Origin: RDXT01 sp033765305 | GTDB lineage: Bacteria > Bacteroidota > Bacteroidia > J057 | Reading direction: 5' to 3' | DNA: 64,000 bases | Assembly (NCBI GenBank): GCA_033765305.1 | Contig: JANRID010000067.1 | Span: 1-64,000 of the forward strand | In this document: positions 34,052-41,616 of the stretch, piece by piece | How positions within the stretch are numbered: the first letter of the stretch is position 1 | Layout of the letters: each line of letters starts with the position of its first letter | Notes under the pieces: model-generated | Seen by the model: only the letters and a program-made list of their open reading frames with translations | Told to the model about the DNA's origin: nothing | Database searches by the model: none | Position numbers and translations under genes: made by a program

Positions 34052-34996
34052 ATGAAACCGCTCATCGAAGGATTGCATCACGTCACGGCGCTCGGCACCA
34101 CGGCCCAGCGGAACGTGGACTTCTACGCCGGCGTGCTGGGGCTCCGCCTGGTGAAGAAGACCATCAACTTCGACGCGCCGGAGGTGTACCACCTCTACTA
34201 CGGCGACGAAGCCGGATCGCCCGGCACCATCATGACCTTTTTTCCCTATGGCGACATGCCGCGCGGCCGCAAGGGCCCCGGGCAGCTGACCTACACAGCC
34301 TTCTCGATCCCCCAGGATGCCCTCCGCTTCTGGATGGACCGCCTGATCGCGCTTGGAATTCCCTTCGAGGGGCCGTCCCAGCGCTTCAGCGAGATGGTGC
34401 TCCGCCTGGAGGACTATGACGGCATGGGGGTGGAACTGGTGACAGCCGCCGCCGACCCGCGCCCGGGCCGGGCCAGCGGCTCCATTCCTGCCGAGTATGC
34501 CGTGCGCGGCTTCCACAGCGTGACCCTGCACGAGTCGCTGGCCGACCCGACCATCGCCCTGCTGGCCGGCACGATGCAGCACCAGGTCATCGCGCAGGAG
34601 GGTGACCGCACCCGCCTCAGCTCCGGCAGCGGCGGCCCCGGCGCCTGGATCGATGTGCTGCACACCCCCGGCGCGCCCCGGTCCTTCCAGGGTGCCGGCA
34701 GCGTGCACCACGTAGCCTTCAACACGGCCTCCGATGCGACCCAGCTGGAGATCCGCGAGGCCCTGCTTTCCGCCGGCATGCAGGTAACGCCGGTCCTGGA
34801 CCGGAATTACTTCCATTCGGTCTATTTCCGCGAACCCGGCCGCATTCTCTTCGAGATCGCCACGGCACCGCCCGGATTCACCGCCGACGAGCCCCTGAAT
34901 GCCCTCGGCGGATCGCTCAAGCTCCCTGCCTGGGAGGAGCCCAACCGCAGCCGCATCGAAGCCGGCCTGGAGGCCTTCACCGTCAATACCTTCTGA
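34052..34996 (+). CDS. VOC-family ring-cleaving dioxygenase (MhqO/MhqA-like)
   Basis: The 314-aa protein consists of two glyoxalase/VOC modules. The first begins GLHHVTALGTTAQRNVDFYAGVLGLRLVKKT, with a metal His; the second begins VRGFHSVTLHES. A further His is in SVHHVAF and a Glu in GRILFEIAT. This arrangement is that of the MhqA/MhqE/MhqO ring-cleaving dioxygenases, which open hydroquinone or catechol rings. It is followed 2 bp later by an MhqD-like hydrolase and preceded by a MarR regulator. Confidence 0.85.
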   Translation: MKPLIEGLHHVTALGTTAQRNVDFYAGVLGLRLVKKTINFDAPEVYHLYYGDEAGSPGTIMTFFPYGDMPRGRKGPGQLTYTAFSIPQDALRFWMDRLIALGIPFEGPSQRFSEMVLRLEDYDGMGVELVTAAADPRPGRASGSIPAEYAVRGFHSVTLHESLADPTIALLAGTMQHQVIAQEGDRTRLSSGSGGPGAWIDVLHTPGAPRSFQGAGSVHHVAFNTASDATQLEIREALLSAGMQVTPVLDRNYFHSVYFREPGRILFEIATAPPGFTADEPLNALGGSLKLPAWEEPNRSRIEAGLEAFTVNTF

Positions 34997-34998
34997 AT

Positions 34999-35631
34999 AT
35001 GAAGCATGCCGATATGCCGCCGCGCTCCCTGGGCCCCGTACCCGGGGAGGCTGCGCGGGCCATGATCCTCGTGCACGGCCGGGGCGGAAGCGCCGAGGAT
35101 ATCCTCAGCCTGATGGAGTACCTGGATGCGCCGGACCTGCACGCCGTGGCGCCACAGGCCGCAGGCCACAGCTGGTACCCGTATTCCTTCCTGGCGCCGA
35201 TGGAGCAGAACGAGCCCTATCTCGGCCAGGCCCTCGAAGCCCTGGCGCAGACCGAGCAGCGGCTCCTCGATGCCGGATTCGGGCGCGGGCAGCTGTACTG
35301 GCTCGGATTCTCGCAGGGCGCCTGCCTGACGCTCGAATACACCGCCCGCCATGCGGCGCGCTACGGGGGCATTTTTGCCCTGAGCGGCGGCCTGATCGGC
35401 CCGCCCGGCACGCCGCGCGCCTATCCCGGAACCTTCGGCGGCACGCCGCTGCTGCTGGGCTGCAGCGACACCGATCCGCACATTCCCAGGGCGCGGGTGG
35501 AGGAAAGCGCAGACGTGCTCGCCCGCATGGGCGCCGCTGTGGATCTAAGGCTCTATCCCCGCGCGCCCCACAGCGTGCTCCAGGACGAGATCGATGCCAT
35601 CCGCAGCATCCTGGCGCAGCCAGCTGTCTGA
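34999..35631 (+). CDS. Alpha/beta hydrolase, phospholipase/carboxylesterase family (MhqD-like)
   Basis: This 210-aa hydrolase has AMILVHGRGGSAEDIL at the first strand, the nucleophile elbow GFSQGACLTLEY, an Asp in GCSDTDPHIP and a final His in APHSVLQDE. The same family includes B. subtilis MhqD. It begins 2 bp after the ring-cleaving dioxygenase stop, so coupling of the two products is likely. It is cytoplasmic (no signal peptide). Confidence 0.85.
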   Translation: MKHADMPPRSLGPVPGEAARAMILVHGRGGSAEDILSLMEYLDAPDLHAVAPQAAGHSWYPYSFLAPMEQNEPYLGQALEALAQTEQRLLDAGFGRGQLYWLGFSQGACLTLEYTARHAARYGGIFALSGGLIGPPGTPRAYPGTFGGTPLLLGCSDTDPHIPRARVEESADVLARMGAAVDLRLYPRAPHSVLQDEIDAIRSILAQPAV

Positions 35632-35675
35632 GCGCAACAATTGCCCCGCCGCAGAGTTGAAGTTGCATACCCTCA

Positions 35676-35927
35676 ATGCTCCGTTTTTCCATGGAATCTG
35701 CATCCGGACCCATCCGCGAGTACAGCAACGGCGAAGTCACCGTAATCTGGGAGGCTTCCAAGTGCACCCATTCCACCAACTGCTGGAAAGGCCTGCCCCG
35801 CGTATTCAACCCCCGCAGCCGCCCCTGGGTAAACATCGAAGGCGCCGGCACGGAAGCTATCATCGCGCAGGTGTCGAAATGCCCGTCGGGCGCGCTTACG
35901 TACCGGCGCGAAACGCCCGCTGAATAG
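35676..35927 (+). CDS. Small (4Fe-4S) Fer4_19-type protein (YjdI-like)
   Basis: This 83-aa protein fits the divergent ferredoxin family represented by E. coli YjdI. Cys residues appear in KCTHSTNCWKGLPRVF and in SKCPSGALTY, with the conserved WVN segment between. It may hold one iron-sulfur cluster. An in-frame ATG at 35691 is an equally good start. It lies 44 bp after the MhqD-like gene in the same direction and may belong to the stress operon. Confidence 0.75.
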   Translation: MLRFSMESASGPIREYSNGEVTVIWEASKCTHSTNCWKGLPRVFNPRSRPWVNIEGAGTEAIIAQVSKCPSGALTYRRETPAE

Positions 35928-35974
35928 CACGCTGCTGCGGGCTGCTTTGTATCTTGCCGCAAAACGCGAATCCG

Positions 35975-37420
35975 ATGCAAGCCGCTGCTTCAGCATGGAT
36001 CAGCCGGGCCGGAGAAATGGCCCGCAGCCGCAGCCTTCCGGGTGCGGAGGAGATTGACGTGCGCCAGCGGTACACAGACGGGCTGTTGGCCCGGGTGCCG
36101 CTGACGTCGGAGAAATGGGCTGCCGGAGCCGTCCTGCGCGCGCAGGAGGCCTTTGCGGAGCTGCGCGCCTGGGATGCGGGCCGGCGGGCGGCGCACCTGA
36201 TGCGCCTGCGCAGCCTGCTGGAGCGCGAGCAGGCGGTGCTGGCCGCTCTCATCTGCCTCGAAGCAGGCAAGCCTATCCGCTATGCGGAGGCGGAGGTGCA
36301 GCGCGGCATGGCCACGCTGGAGGAAGCAGCGCTCCAGGCCCGGCTCTGGGGCGGGGAAGTGGTGCCGATCGATGCGGGCGCCGGCGCCGGGCTGCGCGCA
36401 TTCACCCACCGCTTCCCGCTGGGGCCGGTGCTGGCCTTTTCGCCCTTCAATTTTCCGCTCAACCTGGCCCTGCACAAGGCCGCGCCGGCGCTGGCCCTGG
36501 GGGCGCCGGTGCTGCTGAAGCCCTCGCCCTTCACGCCGCTGACAGCGCTGGCGCTGGAGGCGCTGGTGCTGGAGGCCGGCTATCCGCCTGCCGCGCTGCA
36601 GACACTGCTGCTGGACAATGCCCGGGCAGCAGAGTTGGTGCGCGACCCGAGGCTGCCGGTCTTTTCGTTCACGGGCAGTCCGGCCGTGGGCTGGCAGCTC
36701 AAGGAGCTGGCAGGGCCCCGCAAGCGGGTGACGCTGGAGCTGGGCGGCAATGCCGCCGTGCTCGTGGACGGCACGGCCGATCTGGCGGATACCGCCCGGA
36801 AACTGGCGCCGGCCATCTGCCTCTATGCCGGGCAGATCTGCATTTCCACGCAGCGGATTTATGCGGAGGAATCCTGCTGCGCAGCGCTTTGCGGGCTGCT
36901 GGCTGCGGAGCTGGAGGCCTTGTCCAGCGGCGATCCGGAGGACCCTGCCACCGTCAACGGCCCGCTGATCGACCGGCGCAGCCTGCTGCGGGTGGACCGC
37001 TGGGTGCAGGAGGCGGTCGCGCAGGGCGCGCGGGTGCTCGCGGGCGGGCGGGTGCTGGATGCGGAGCGGAATGTCTATGCGCCGACGCTGCTGACGGGTG
37101 TGCCGCCGGAGGCGCGCGTGGCGTGCGAGGAAGTCTTCGGGCCGGTGGCGGTCATCGAGCCGGCGGCAGATTTCGAGGCGGGGCTGCGGGCGGTCAACCG
37201 CAGCGCATACGGCCTGCAGGCGGGCATCTTCACCCAGGACATCGGGCGGATCAAGCTGGCATTCAATACCCTCGAAGTGGGGGCGGTGCTGGCGAACCAG
37301 ATTCCCGGCTTCCGGGTGGACCGCATGCCGTACGGCGGCGTCAAGGAGTCGGGCTGGGGGCGCGAGGGGCTGCGCTACGCGATGGAGGAGATGAGCGAGC
37401 TGCGGCTGCTGGTGATGTGA
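35975..37420 (+). CDS. NAD(P)-dependent aldehyde dehydrogenase
   Basis: This 481-aa protein has the fold's diagnostic parts: FSPFNFPLNLALHK, LKPSPFTPLTAL, the Rossmann glycine FTGSPAVGW, the general base Glu in VTLELGGNA, the catalytic Cys in YAGQICISTQRIY, and EEVFGPVAVIEP. It oxidises an aldehyde to an acid; specificity is unknown. ATG 35975 is chosen; a TTG in frame at 35954 is less likely. TATCTTGC (35950) may be its -7 element. The cluster upstream deals with electrophiles, so a detoxification role is possible. Confidence 0.88.
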   Translation: MQAAASAWISRAGEMARSRSLPGAEEIDVRQRYTDGLLARVPLTSEKWAAGAVLRAQEAFAELRAWDAGRRAAHLMRLRSLLEREQAVLAALICLEAGKPIRYAEAEVQRGMATLEEAALQARLWGGEVVPIDAGAGAGLRAFTHRFPLGPVLAFSPFNFPLNLALHKAAPALALGAPVLLKPSPFTPLTALALEALVLEAGYPPAALQTLLLDNARAAELVRDPRLPVFSFTGSPAVGWQLKELAGPRKRVTLELGGNAAVLVDGTADLADTARKLAPAICLYAGQICISTQRIYAEESCCAALCGLLAAELEALSSGDPEDPATVNGPLIDRRSLLRVDRWVQEAVAQGARVLAGGRVLDAERNVYAPTLLTGVPPEARVACEEVFGPVAVIEPAADFEAGLRAVNRSAYGLQAGIFTQDIGRIKLAFNTLEVGAVLANQIPGFRVDRMPYGGVKESGWGREGLRYAMEEMSELRLLVM

Positions 37421-37422
37421 GG

Positions 37423-37438
37423 CCTGCAAGCTTGCAGG
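37423..37438. other. 16-nt perfect palindrome after aldehyde dehydrogenase
   Basis: CCTGCAAGCTTGCAGG directly follows the stop codon. With no loop and no T-tract it is a weak terminator candidate or a protein site. Confidence 0.3.
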
Positions 37439-37477
37439 AGGGGGCAGCCGCAAGGGAATGCAGATGCAGTCTTCCGG

Positions 37478-37545
37478 CCTGATACTGAATACTTTCTGCT
37501 CCGGGAGCCATACTCGCTACTCAATACCCGCTACGCACTACGACG
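37478..37545. repeat. Heptad-like tract between aldehyde dehydrogenase and aat
   Basis: Units such as CATACTC, GCTACTC, AATACCC and GCTACGC follow in 7-bp register near 37510-37540, related to the tracts at 9984 and 16841. The 117-bp gap has no gene. Confidence 0.45.
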
Positions 37546-38227
37546 CTGTCCACCCCGCCCAGGATCCCTGCAAGGCAGGAACCTCCAGCGCCGCCGCCAG
37601 CCGCTCCAGGTACTCCGTCCGGGGCATCTGCCGCGCCCCCAGGCTCGCCAGGTGATCCGTGTAGACCTGGGAATCGATCAGCGTGAAGCCCCGCTCCGCC
37701 AGCAGGCCCGTCAGGGTGATGAAGGCTGCCTTGGAGGCATTGCTCACGTGGGCGAACATTGATTCCCCGAAAAATACCCGGCCCAGCGAAACTCCGTACA
37801 GGCCGCCGGCCAGCTGGCCGTCCTGCCAGGCTTCTGCCGAATGCGCCAGCCCCAGCCTGTGCAGCGCTATGTAGGCCTGCTCCATGCCGCTGGTGATCCA
37901 GGTGCCCTGCTGCCCCGGACGGTGGCGGGTGCGGCAGGCGCGGATCACCGCCGGAAAGTCGCGGTCGAGCGTAATGCGGAATTCCCCCCGCCGGAGCACC
38001 TGCCGCATGCTTTTGGATACGCGAAGGTCTGACGGAAGCATGGCAAACCTGGGGTCAGGCGACCACCACAGGATGGGCGGGCGGCTGTACCAGGGAAAAA
38101 TCCCCGACCGGTAGGCCAGCAGCAGGCGCTCCGCGCTCAGATCGCCGCCCACGGCGAGCAGCCCGTCCGGCTCGGCTTCGGCAGGATCGGGAAAGGCCAG
38201 GCCCGGGCCAAGCCGGTACACCGGCAT
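37538..38227 (-). CDS. aat: Leucyl/phenylalanyl-tRNA-protein transferase
   Basis: This 229-aa protein has the Aat signature: GIFPWYSRPPILWWSPDPRF, then TWITSGMEQAYIALHRLGLAHSAEAW and GGLYGVSLGRVFFGESMFAHVSNASK, and DSQVYTDHLASLGA. It adds Leu or Phe to proteins with N-terminal Arg or Lys, marking them for ClpS-dependent degradation. The start codon abuts the clpS stop, so adaptor and tagging enzyme are co-expressed. Confidence 0.95.
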   Translation of the reverse strand: MPVYRLGPGLAFPDPAEAEPDGLLAVGGDLSAERLLLAYRSGIFPWYSRPPILWWSPDPRFAMLPSDLRVSKSMRQVLRRGEFRITLDRDFPAVIRACRTRHRPGQQGTWITSGMEQAYIALHRLGLAHSAEAWQDGQLAGGLYGVSLGRVFFGESMFAHVSNASKAAFITLTGLLAERGFTLIDSQVYTDHLASLGARQMPRTEYLERLAAALEVPALQGSWAGWTAS

Positions 38228-38521
38228 TCAGGCAGTTTCTTCGATGGTGGCACCGATGCCCCGGTCCACAAGCGCCTCGCGCATGGGCTTGATCTTCTTC
38301 ATCGCCCCCTGCTTGACGGCGTATTTGCCTTTATAATGGATAATCCAGGCACATTGCTCGGCCTGCTCGTGGGTATGGTCGCAGACATCCACCAGCGACT
38401 CGATCACCCAGTCGAAGGTGTTCACGTTGTCGTTCCATACGACGAGACTCACCGGATCGTCGGTCGTCGTGTCTTCCAGAATGGCTTCCCACTCCCGTAC
38501 CAGGGTGCTGTTCCAGATCAT
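38228..38521 (-). CDS. clpS: ATP-dependent Clp protease adaptor ClpS
   Basis: The 97-aa protein carries the ClpS core: VVWNDNVNTFDWVIESLVDVC (degron pocket), HTHEQAEQCAWIIHYKGKYAV and the final KKIKPMREAL. It delivers N-degron proteins to a ClpA or ClpC chaperone. No clpA is in the window. The start at ATG 38521 is preferred to a GTG at 38551, because the -7 element ends only about 10 nt from that GTG. It is the first gene of clpS-aat. Confidence 0.92.
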   Translation of the reverse strand: MIWNSTLVREWEAILEDTTTDDPVSLVVWNDNVNTFDWVIESLVDVCDHTHEQAEQCAWIIHYKGKYAVKQGAMKKIKPMREALVDRGIGATIEETA

Positions 38522-38561
38522 ATGCGAATGGGTTGGCAGAACGCAATACACATGGCTGCAA

Positions 38562-38569
38562 CAAAGTTA
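38562..38569 (-). promoter_or_regulatory. -7 element of clpS-aat
   Basis: On the minus strand TAACTTTG is an exact consensus match. Initiation near 38557 gives a ~36-nt leader to the ATG at 38521. Confidence 0.55.
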
Positions 38570-38612
38570 CGGGGTTTTGCGGAGAAAGCGAAAAAAATCC
38601 GCTGCATCCGGG

Positions 38613-38620
38613 TATCTTTA
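38613..38620 (+). promoter_or_regulatory. -7 element of S1/P1-like hydrolase gene
   Basis: TATCTTTA is one base off the consensus. The ATG follows at 38639. It is divergent from the clpS promoter. Confidence 0.45.
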
Positions 38621-38638
38621 TCCCAGAATCTGGCTCCT

Positions 38639-39784
38639 ATGCTCACCCGCATGACCCGCTTGCTGCTGCCGGCCCTGCTGGCCCTGCTGCTGCCCGCCCG
38701 CACGATGGCCTGGGGCTTCTGGGCGCATCAGCGCATCAACCGCCTGGCGGTCTTTACCCTGCCTCCGGAGATGCTGGTTCTGTACAAGGCCCATCTCGAA
38801 TACCTCACCACCCATGCCGTCGATCCCGACATGCGCCGCTACGCGGTGGACGGCGAGGCCGAGCGGCATTTCATGGACCTGGACCGCTACGGCGGATTTC
38901 CCTTCGACACCCTGCCCCGCCGCTGGCAGGATGCTGTGGCCCGCTACACCGAGGACAGCCTGCGCAAGCATGGCATTCTGCCCTACCACCTGCCCATTGA
39001 GGTGTACCGCCTGAAGGAGGCCTTTGAAAACCGCGACCTGGCGCGCATCCTGAAGATTTCCGCCGACATGGGTCACTACGTGGGCGACGCGCACGTGCCC
39101 CTGCACACGACCTACAACTACAACGGCCAGTTTACGGGCCAGAAGGGCATCCACGGCTTCTGGGAATCGCGCCTGCCGGAGCTGTTCGCCGAGCAGTACG
39201 ACTTCTTCGTAGGCCGCTGCTACTACGTGGAGCGGCTGCACGACGAGACCTGGGCCACGGTATTCGAGAGCCATCTGGCGGTCGATTCGGTGCTGGAAAT
39301 GGAGCGGGAGCTGAGCCGCAGTTTCCCCTCCGACCGGAAATACGGCTACGAAAGCCGCAACAACGTGGTGATGCGGGTCTATTCGCGGGAGTATTCGGAG
39401 GCGTACCACCGGATGATGAGCGGCATGGTGGAACGGCGGATGCGCACGGCCATCCGCCGGACGGGCTCCTACTGGTACACGGCCTGGCAGATGGCCGGCG
39501 CGCCCGACCTGACGGAGCTGGCGAAGCAGTCCCTGAACGAGCAGCCGGAGCGCTACAAGAAGCGGCTCAAAATCGTGGACCGGGAGGCCCAGGAAATCGG
39601 GATGGCGCTGCCCGGGACGCCGGCGGAGCTGTGCTGCCACCTGCCAGCGCGCCTGCGCGCGATGGGCATGCTTCGGAATGCCTCCCTGGCCGATCCGGCC
39701 GTGGAGCTGATGCTGCGCCGCCGGGCAGACGAGCTCCGGCTGCGCCGGCCCTGGTGGAAGCGCTGGTGGCAGCGGCTGTTCTGA
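38639..39784 (+). CDS. Secreted zinc-dependent S1/P1 nuclease- or phospholipase C-like protein
   Basis: The 381-aa protein has a signal peptide (LLLPALLALLLPARTMA) that ends at WGFWAHQRINRLA. The mature N-terminal Trp and the following His are the zinc ligands of this fold. Further ligands occur in ISADMGHYVGDAHVPLHTTYNYNG and GIHGFWESRL. This is the layout of S1/P1 nucleases and bacterial phospholipase C. The substrate (nucleic acid or phospholipid) is undecided. ATG 38639 yields the signal peptide. Confidence 0.8.
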   Translation: MLTRMTRLLLPALLALLLPARTMAWGFWAHQRINRLAVFTLPPEMLVLYKAHLEYLTTHAVDPDMRRYAVDGEAERHFMDLDRYGGFPFDTLPRRWQDAVARYTEDSLRKHGILPYHLPIEVYRLKEAFENRDLARILKISADMGHYVGDAHVPLHTTYNYNGQFTGQKGIHGFWESRLPELFAEQYDFFVGRCYYVERLHDETWATVFESHLAVDSVLEMERELSRSFPSDRKYGYESRNNVVMRVYSREYSEAYHRMMSGMVERRMRTAIRRTGSYWYTAWQMAGAPDLTELAKQSLNEQPERYKKRLKIVDREAQEIGMALPGTPAELCCHLPARLRAMGMLRNASLADPAVELMLRRRADELRLRRPWWKRWWQRLF

Positions 39785-39790
39785 GCAGGC

Positions 39791-40510
39791 TCAGGCCTGG
39801 CTCAGGGCCGCAGGCTCCGGCTTCGGCGCGGGTTCGTTCAGATAATAGAGGTATCCCAGCACACAGTGCGAAGCAGCCGCGCCGAAGAGGTGCCAGAGAA
39901 AATGCGTGCCCATCGGTAGCCAGCCCCAGGAGTCGGCGGTGCGGAAAAACAGCGCCAGCGCAAAGCTCAGCACCGCCAGGTAGATCCATCGGGCATGCGC
40001 AAAGCGCGTGCGCACGAGCAGCCAGCCTACCGACAGCAGCACCAGCGTGCCCATCATGGCATAGCCGAGGTTGATGATCAGGTAGCGGGGAATGAGCGGC
40101 GGATCGGCGTCGAACTGGCTGTACACAAAGCCCTGGAGGAAGAAGAAGCCCAGCACGATGCCCACGGCGGGAATCCAGTTGCCGATGGCGCGGATGAGGA
40201 AATACACGCTGGCGGCCAGGGTGAGGATCATGATGGGCATCCAGTCCATGGCGAGGAAAAACTCGTGGATGCGGAAGGTGTGGTAAATGGTGCCGCCGAT
40301 GCCGCCGATGGCGAGCACCGGCAGGGCCGCAGCCATGAACAGGTGGCGGCGCCAGGCGCCGCGCAGGCGCAGGGCCCAATAGGCGACGATCAGCAGGAAC
40401 AGGGCGGCAGACAGGCCGTTGAACGGCTCTACAATTACCCGGCTCAGGTCGGTTTCGGCATAGACAGGGCCGTTGTCGCGCAGGCGGGTCTGAAGGAGAA
40501 GTTGCAGCAT
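39791..40510 (-). CDS. Ceramidase/CREST-family membrane protein
   Basis: This 239-aa product has about seven hydrophobic segments. Conserved polar residues match the ceramidase (CREST) superfamily: GTIYHTFRIHEF near one membrane face, AMDWMPI, and THFLWHLFGAAASH near the end, probably a zinc site. Family members hydrolyse amide bonds in sphingolipids or sense lipids. Bacteroidota make sphingolipids, so the role is plausible. It is convergent with the S1/P1-like gene, 6 bp apart. Confidence 0.7.
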   Translation of the reverse strand: MLQLLLQTRLRDNGPVYAETDLSRVIVEPFNGLSAALFLLIVAYWALRLRGAWRRHLFMAAALPVLAIGGIGGTIYHTFRIHEFFLAMDWMPIMILTLAASVYFLIRAIGNWIPAVGIVLGFFFLQGFVYSQFDADPPLIPRYLIINLGYAMMGTLVLLSVGWLLVRTRFAHARWIYLAVLSFALALFFRTADSWGWLPMGTHFLWHLFGAAASHCVLGYLYYLNEPAPKPEPAALSQA

Positions 40511-40981
40511 AGCAAATCCGGTTCTCGCGGAAAAACGTAGGTATGTACGGAAACACGCCGGGCCTGTTGCCGTGCAGCCCGTGTAATAGTTTCCGCATCT
40601 TTAATCGGAAACCGGCTCGGAATGTTTAACACAATTGCCGAACTTACGTATAATCCGAATCATGCAGGCTTCTGCACAACCGCTCATGTATCTGCCCTAT
40701 GCCTTCACTGCCCATAGACTGCACTGCTTTTCTCCGCCGCCTTGCTCGCCTGACGATCTGTTTGGACGCATTCCTGCTCCGGGAACTGCGCGCACTGCCT
40801 GAACTTCAGCCCGTACGGGCTGTACGGGCCGGCGGGCTGCCTGCCGCTCCCCTGCGCGGGCGGGTGTAAGGAATGCGCCAGAATGTGTCCGATCCTGCGC
40901 AAAGCCCGGCAAGGCTGGCACGACTCTTGTTACATGTTTTGAGAATATCGCCGCACTTGTATCTTTCAAGCATCTAGGATT
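40511..40981. other. 471-bp intergenic region with a 16-bp palindrome
   Basis: I see no convincing gene here. Features are a minus-strand TACGTTTT near 40532 that may be the ceramidase-like gene's -7 element, and a perfect palindrome CAGCCCGTACGGGCTG (40807-40822) followed by a partial second copy (TACGGGC). A promoter for the TonB-like gene lies at the right end. A small minus-strand frame at 40705-40902 has no recognisable features. Confidence 0.4.
40938..40967 (+). promoter_or_regulatory. Promoter of TonB-like gene
   Basis: TTTG (40938-40941), an 18-nt spacer and TATCTTTC (40960-40967), one base off consensus. The start codon is at 40982. Confidence 0.5.
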
Positions 40982-41416
40982 ATGTTGATGACCCAAGCAC
41001 GCGCTATGGCAGCAGCCGGCCTGCTGGCTGCCTTTTTTGCAACCGGAGACACCCTGATCCAGTATGGTGCCCTGGCCGGAGAGCCCGTACCGTCGTCTGC
41101 CGCACCGGCCCCGCTCGACTGGCGGCAGGCCGAGCAGCCGCCCAAAGCCCTGAACTTCGCCGACGTCCGCGTTCAGATCGGTTATCCCCGCATGGCCTTC
41201 GATGCCATGATCCAGGGCACGGAAGTGTTCCGCGTGCTCGTCGACGAGCGGGGGCAGTATGTGCAGCACACCGTCAGCAGCAGCTTCCACCCCTTGCTGC
41301 GCATGGCCTGCGAGCCGTATCTGTCTGCCATCCAGTTTGTCCCTGCCCAGCATCAGGGGCGCCCCGTAAGCTGCTGGGTAGACGTGTCCGTCAGCTTTTC
41401 GCATCCCGGCCGCTGA
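40982..41416 (+). CDS. TonB C-terminal-domain protein
   Basis: This 144-aa protein has an N-terminal hydrophobic segment (AAAGLLAAFFATG) and a TonB-like C-terminal region. That region runs from IGYPRMAFDAMIQGTEVFRVLVDERGQYV to LSAIQFVPAQHQGRPVSCWVDVSVSF, with the usual beta-alpha-beta-beta order. It lacks the long Pro-rich spacer of energy transducers, so it may be a periplasmic TonB-like partner of unknown function. ATG 40988 is an alternative start. It is followed by a stable hairpin at 41455. Confidence 0.65.
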   Translation: MLMTQARAMAAAGLLAAFFATGDTLIQYGALAGEPVPSSAAPAPLDWRQAEQPPKALNFADVRVQIGYPRMAFDAMIQGTEVFRVLVDERGQYVQHTVSSSFHPLLRMACEPYLSAIQFVPAQHQGRPVSCWVDVSVSFSHPGR

Positions 41417-41454
41417 GCGGGCGCAGCCCCGGATCCGCCGCCGTACCGTATTTG

Positions 41455-41482
41455 CAGGCCGTCCATGCGCATGGGCGGCCTG
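41455..41482 (+). terminator. Hairpin after TonB-like gene
   Basis: CAGGCCGTCCAT (41455-41466) pairs with ATGGGCGGCCTG (41471-41482) with one G-U pair and a GCGC loop. No T-tract follows. It may stop transcription before the adhesin gene. Confidence 0.45.
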
Positions 41483-41616
41483 TCCGCATATAGGCGGAGC
41501 ACCGGCGAGATTTTCCTCCGCAGCGGTCGGGTTTTCGCCGGTTTGGGAATTTTAGTATGTTTAGAGCTGTTTTGGCTCGCCCTGCTTCTGGGTACCATAT
41601 CAACCGCTGAACGCGC

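Noticed and set aside
37423..37438. Intrinsic terminator after the aldehyde dehydrogenase gene
   Set aside because: The palindrome has no loop and no T-tract; reported only as a palindrome.
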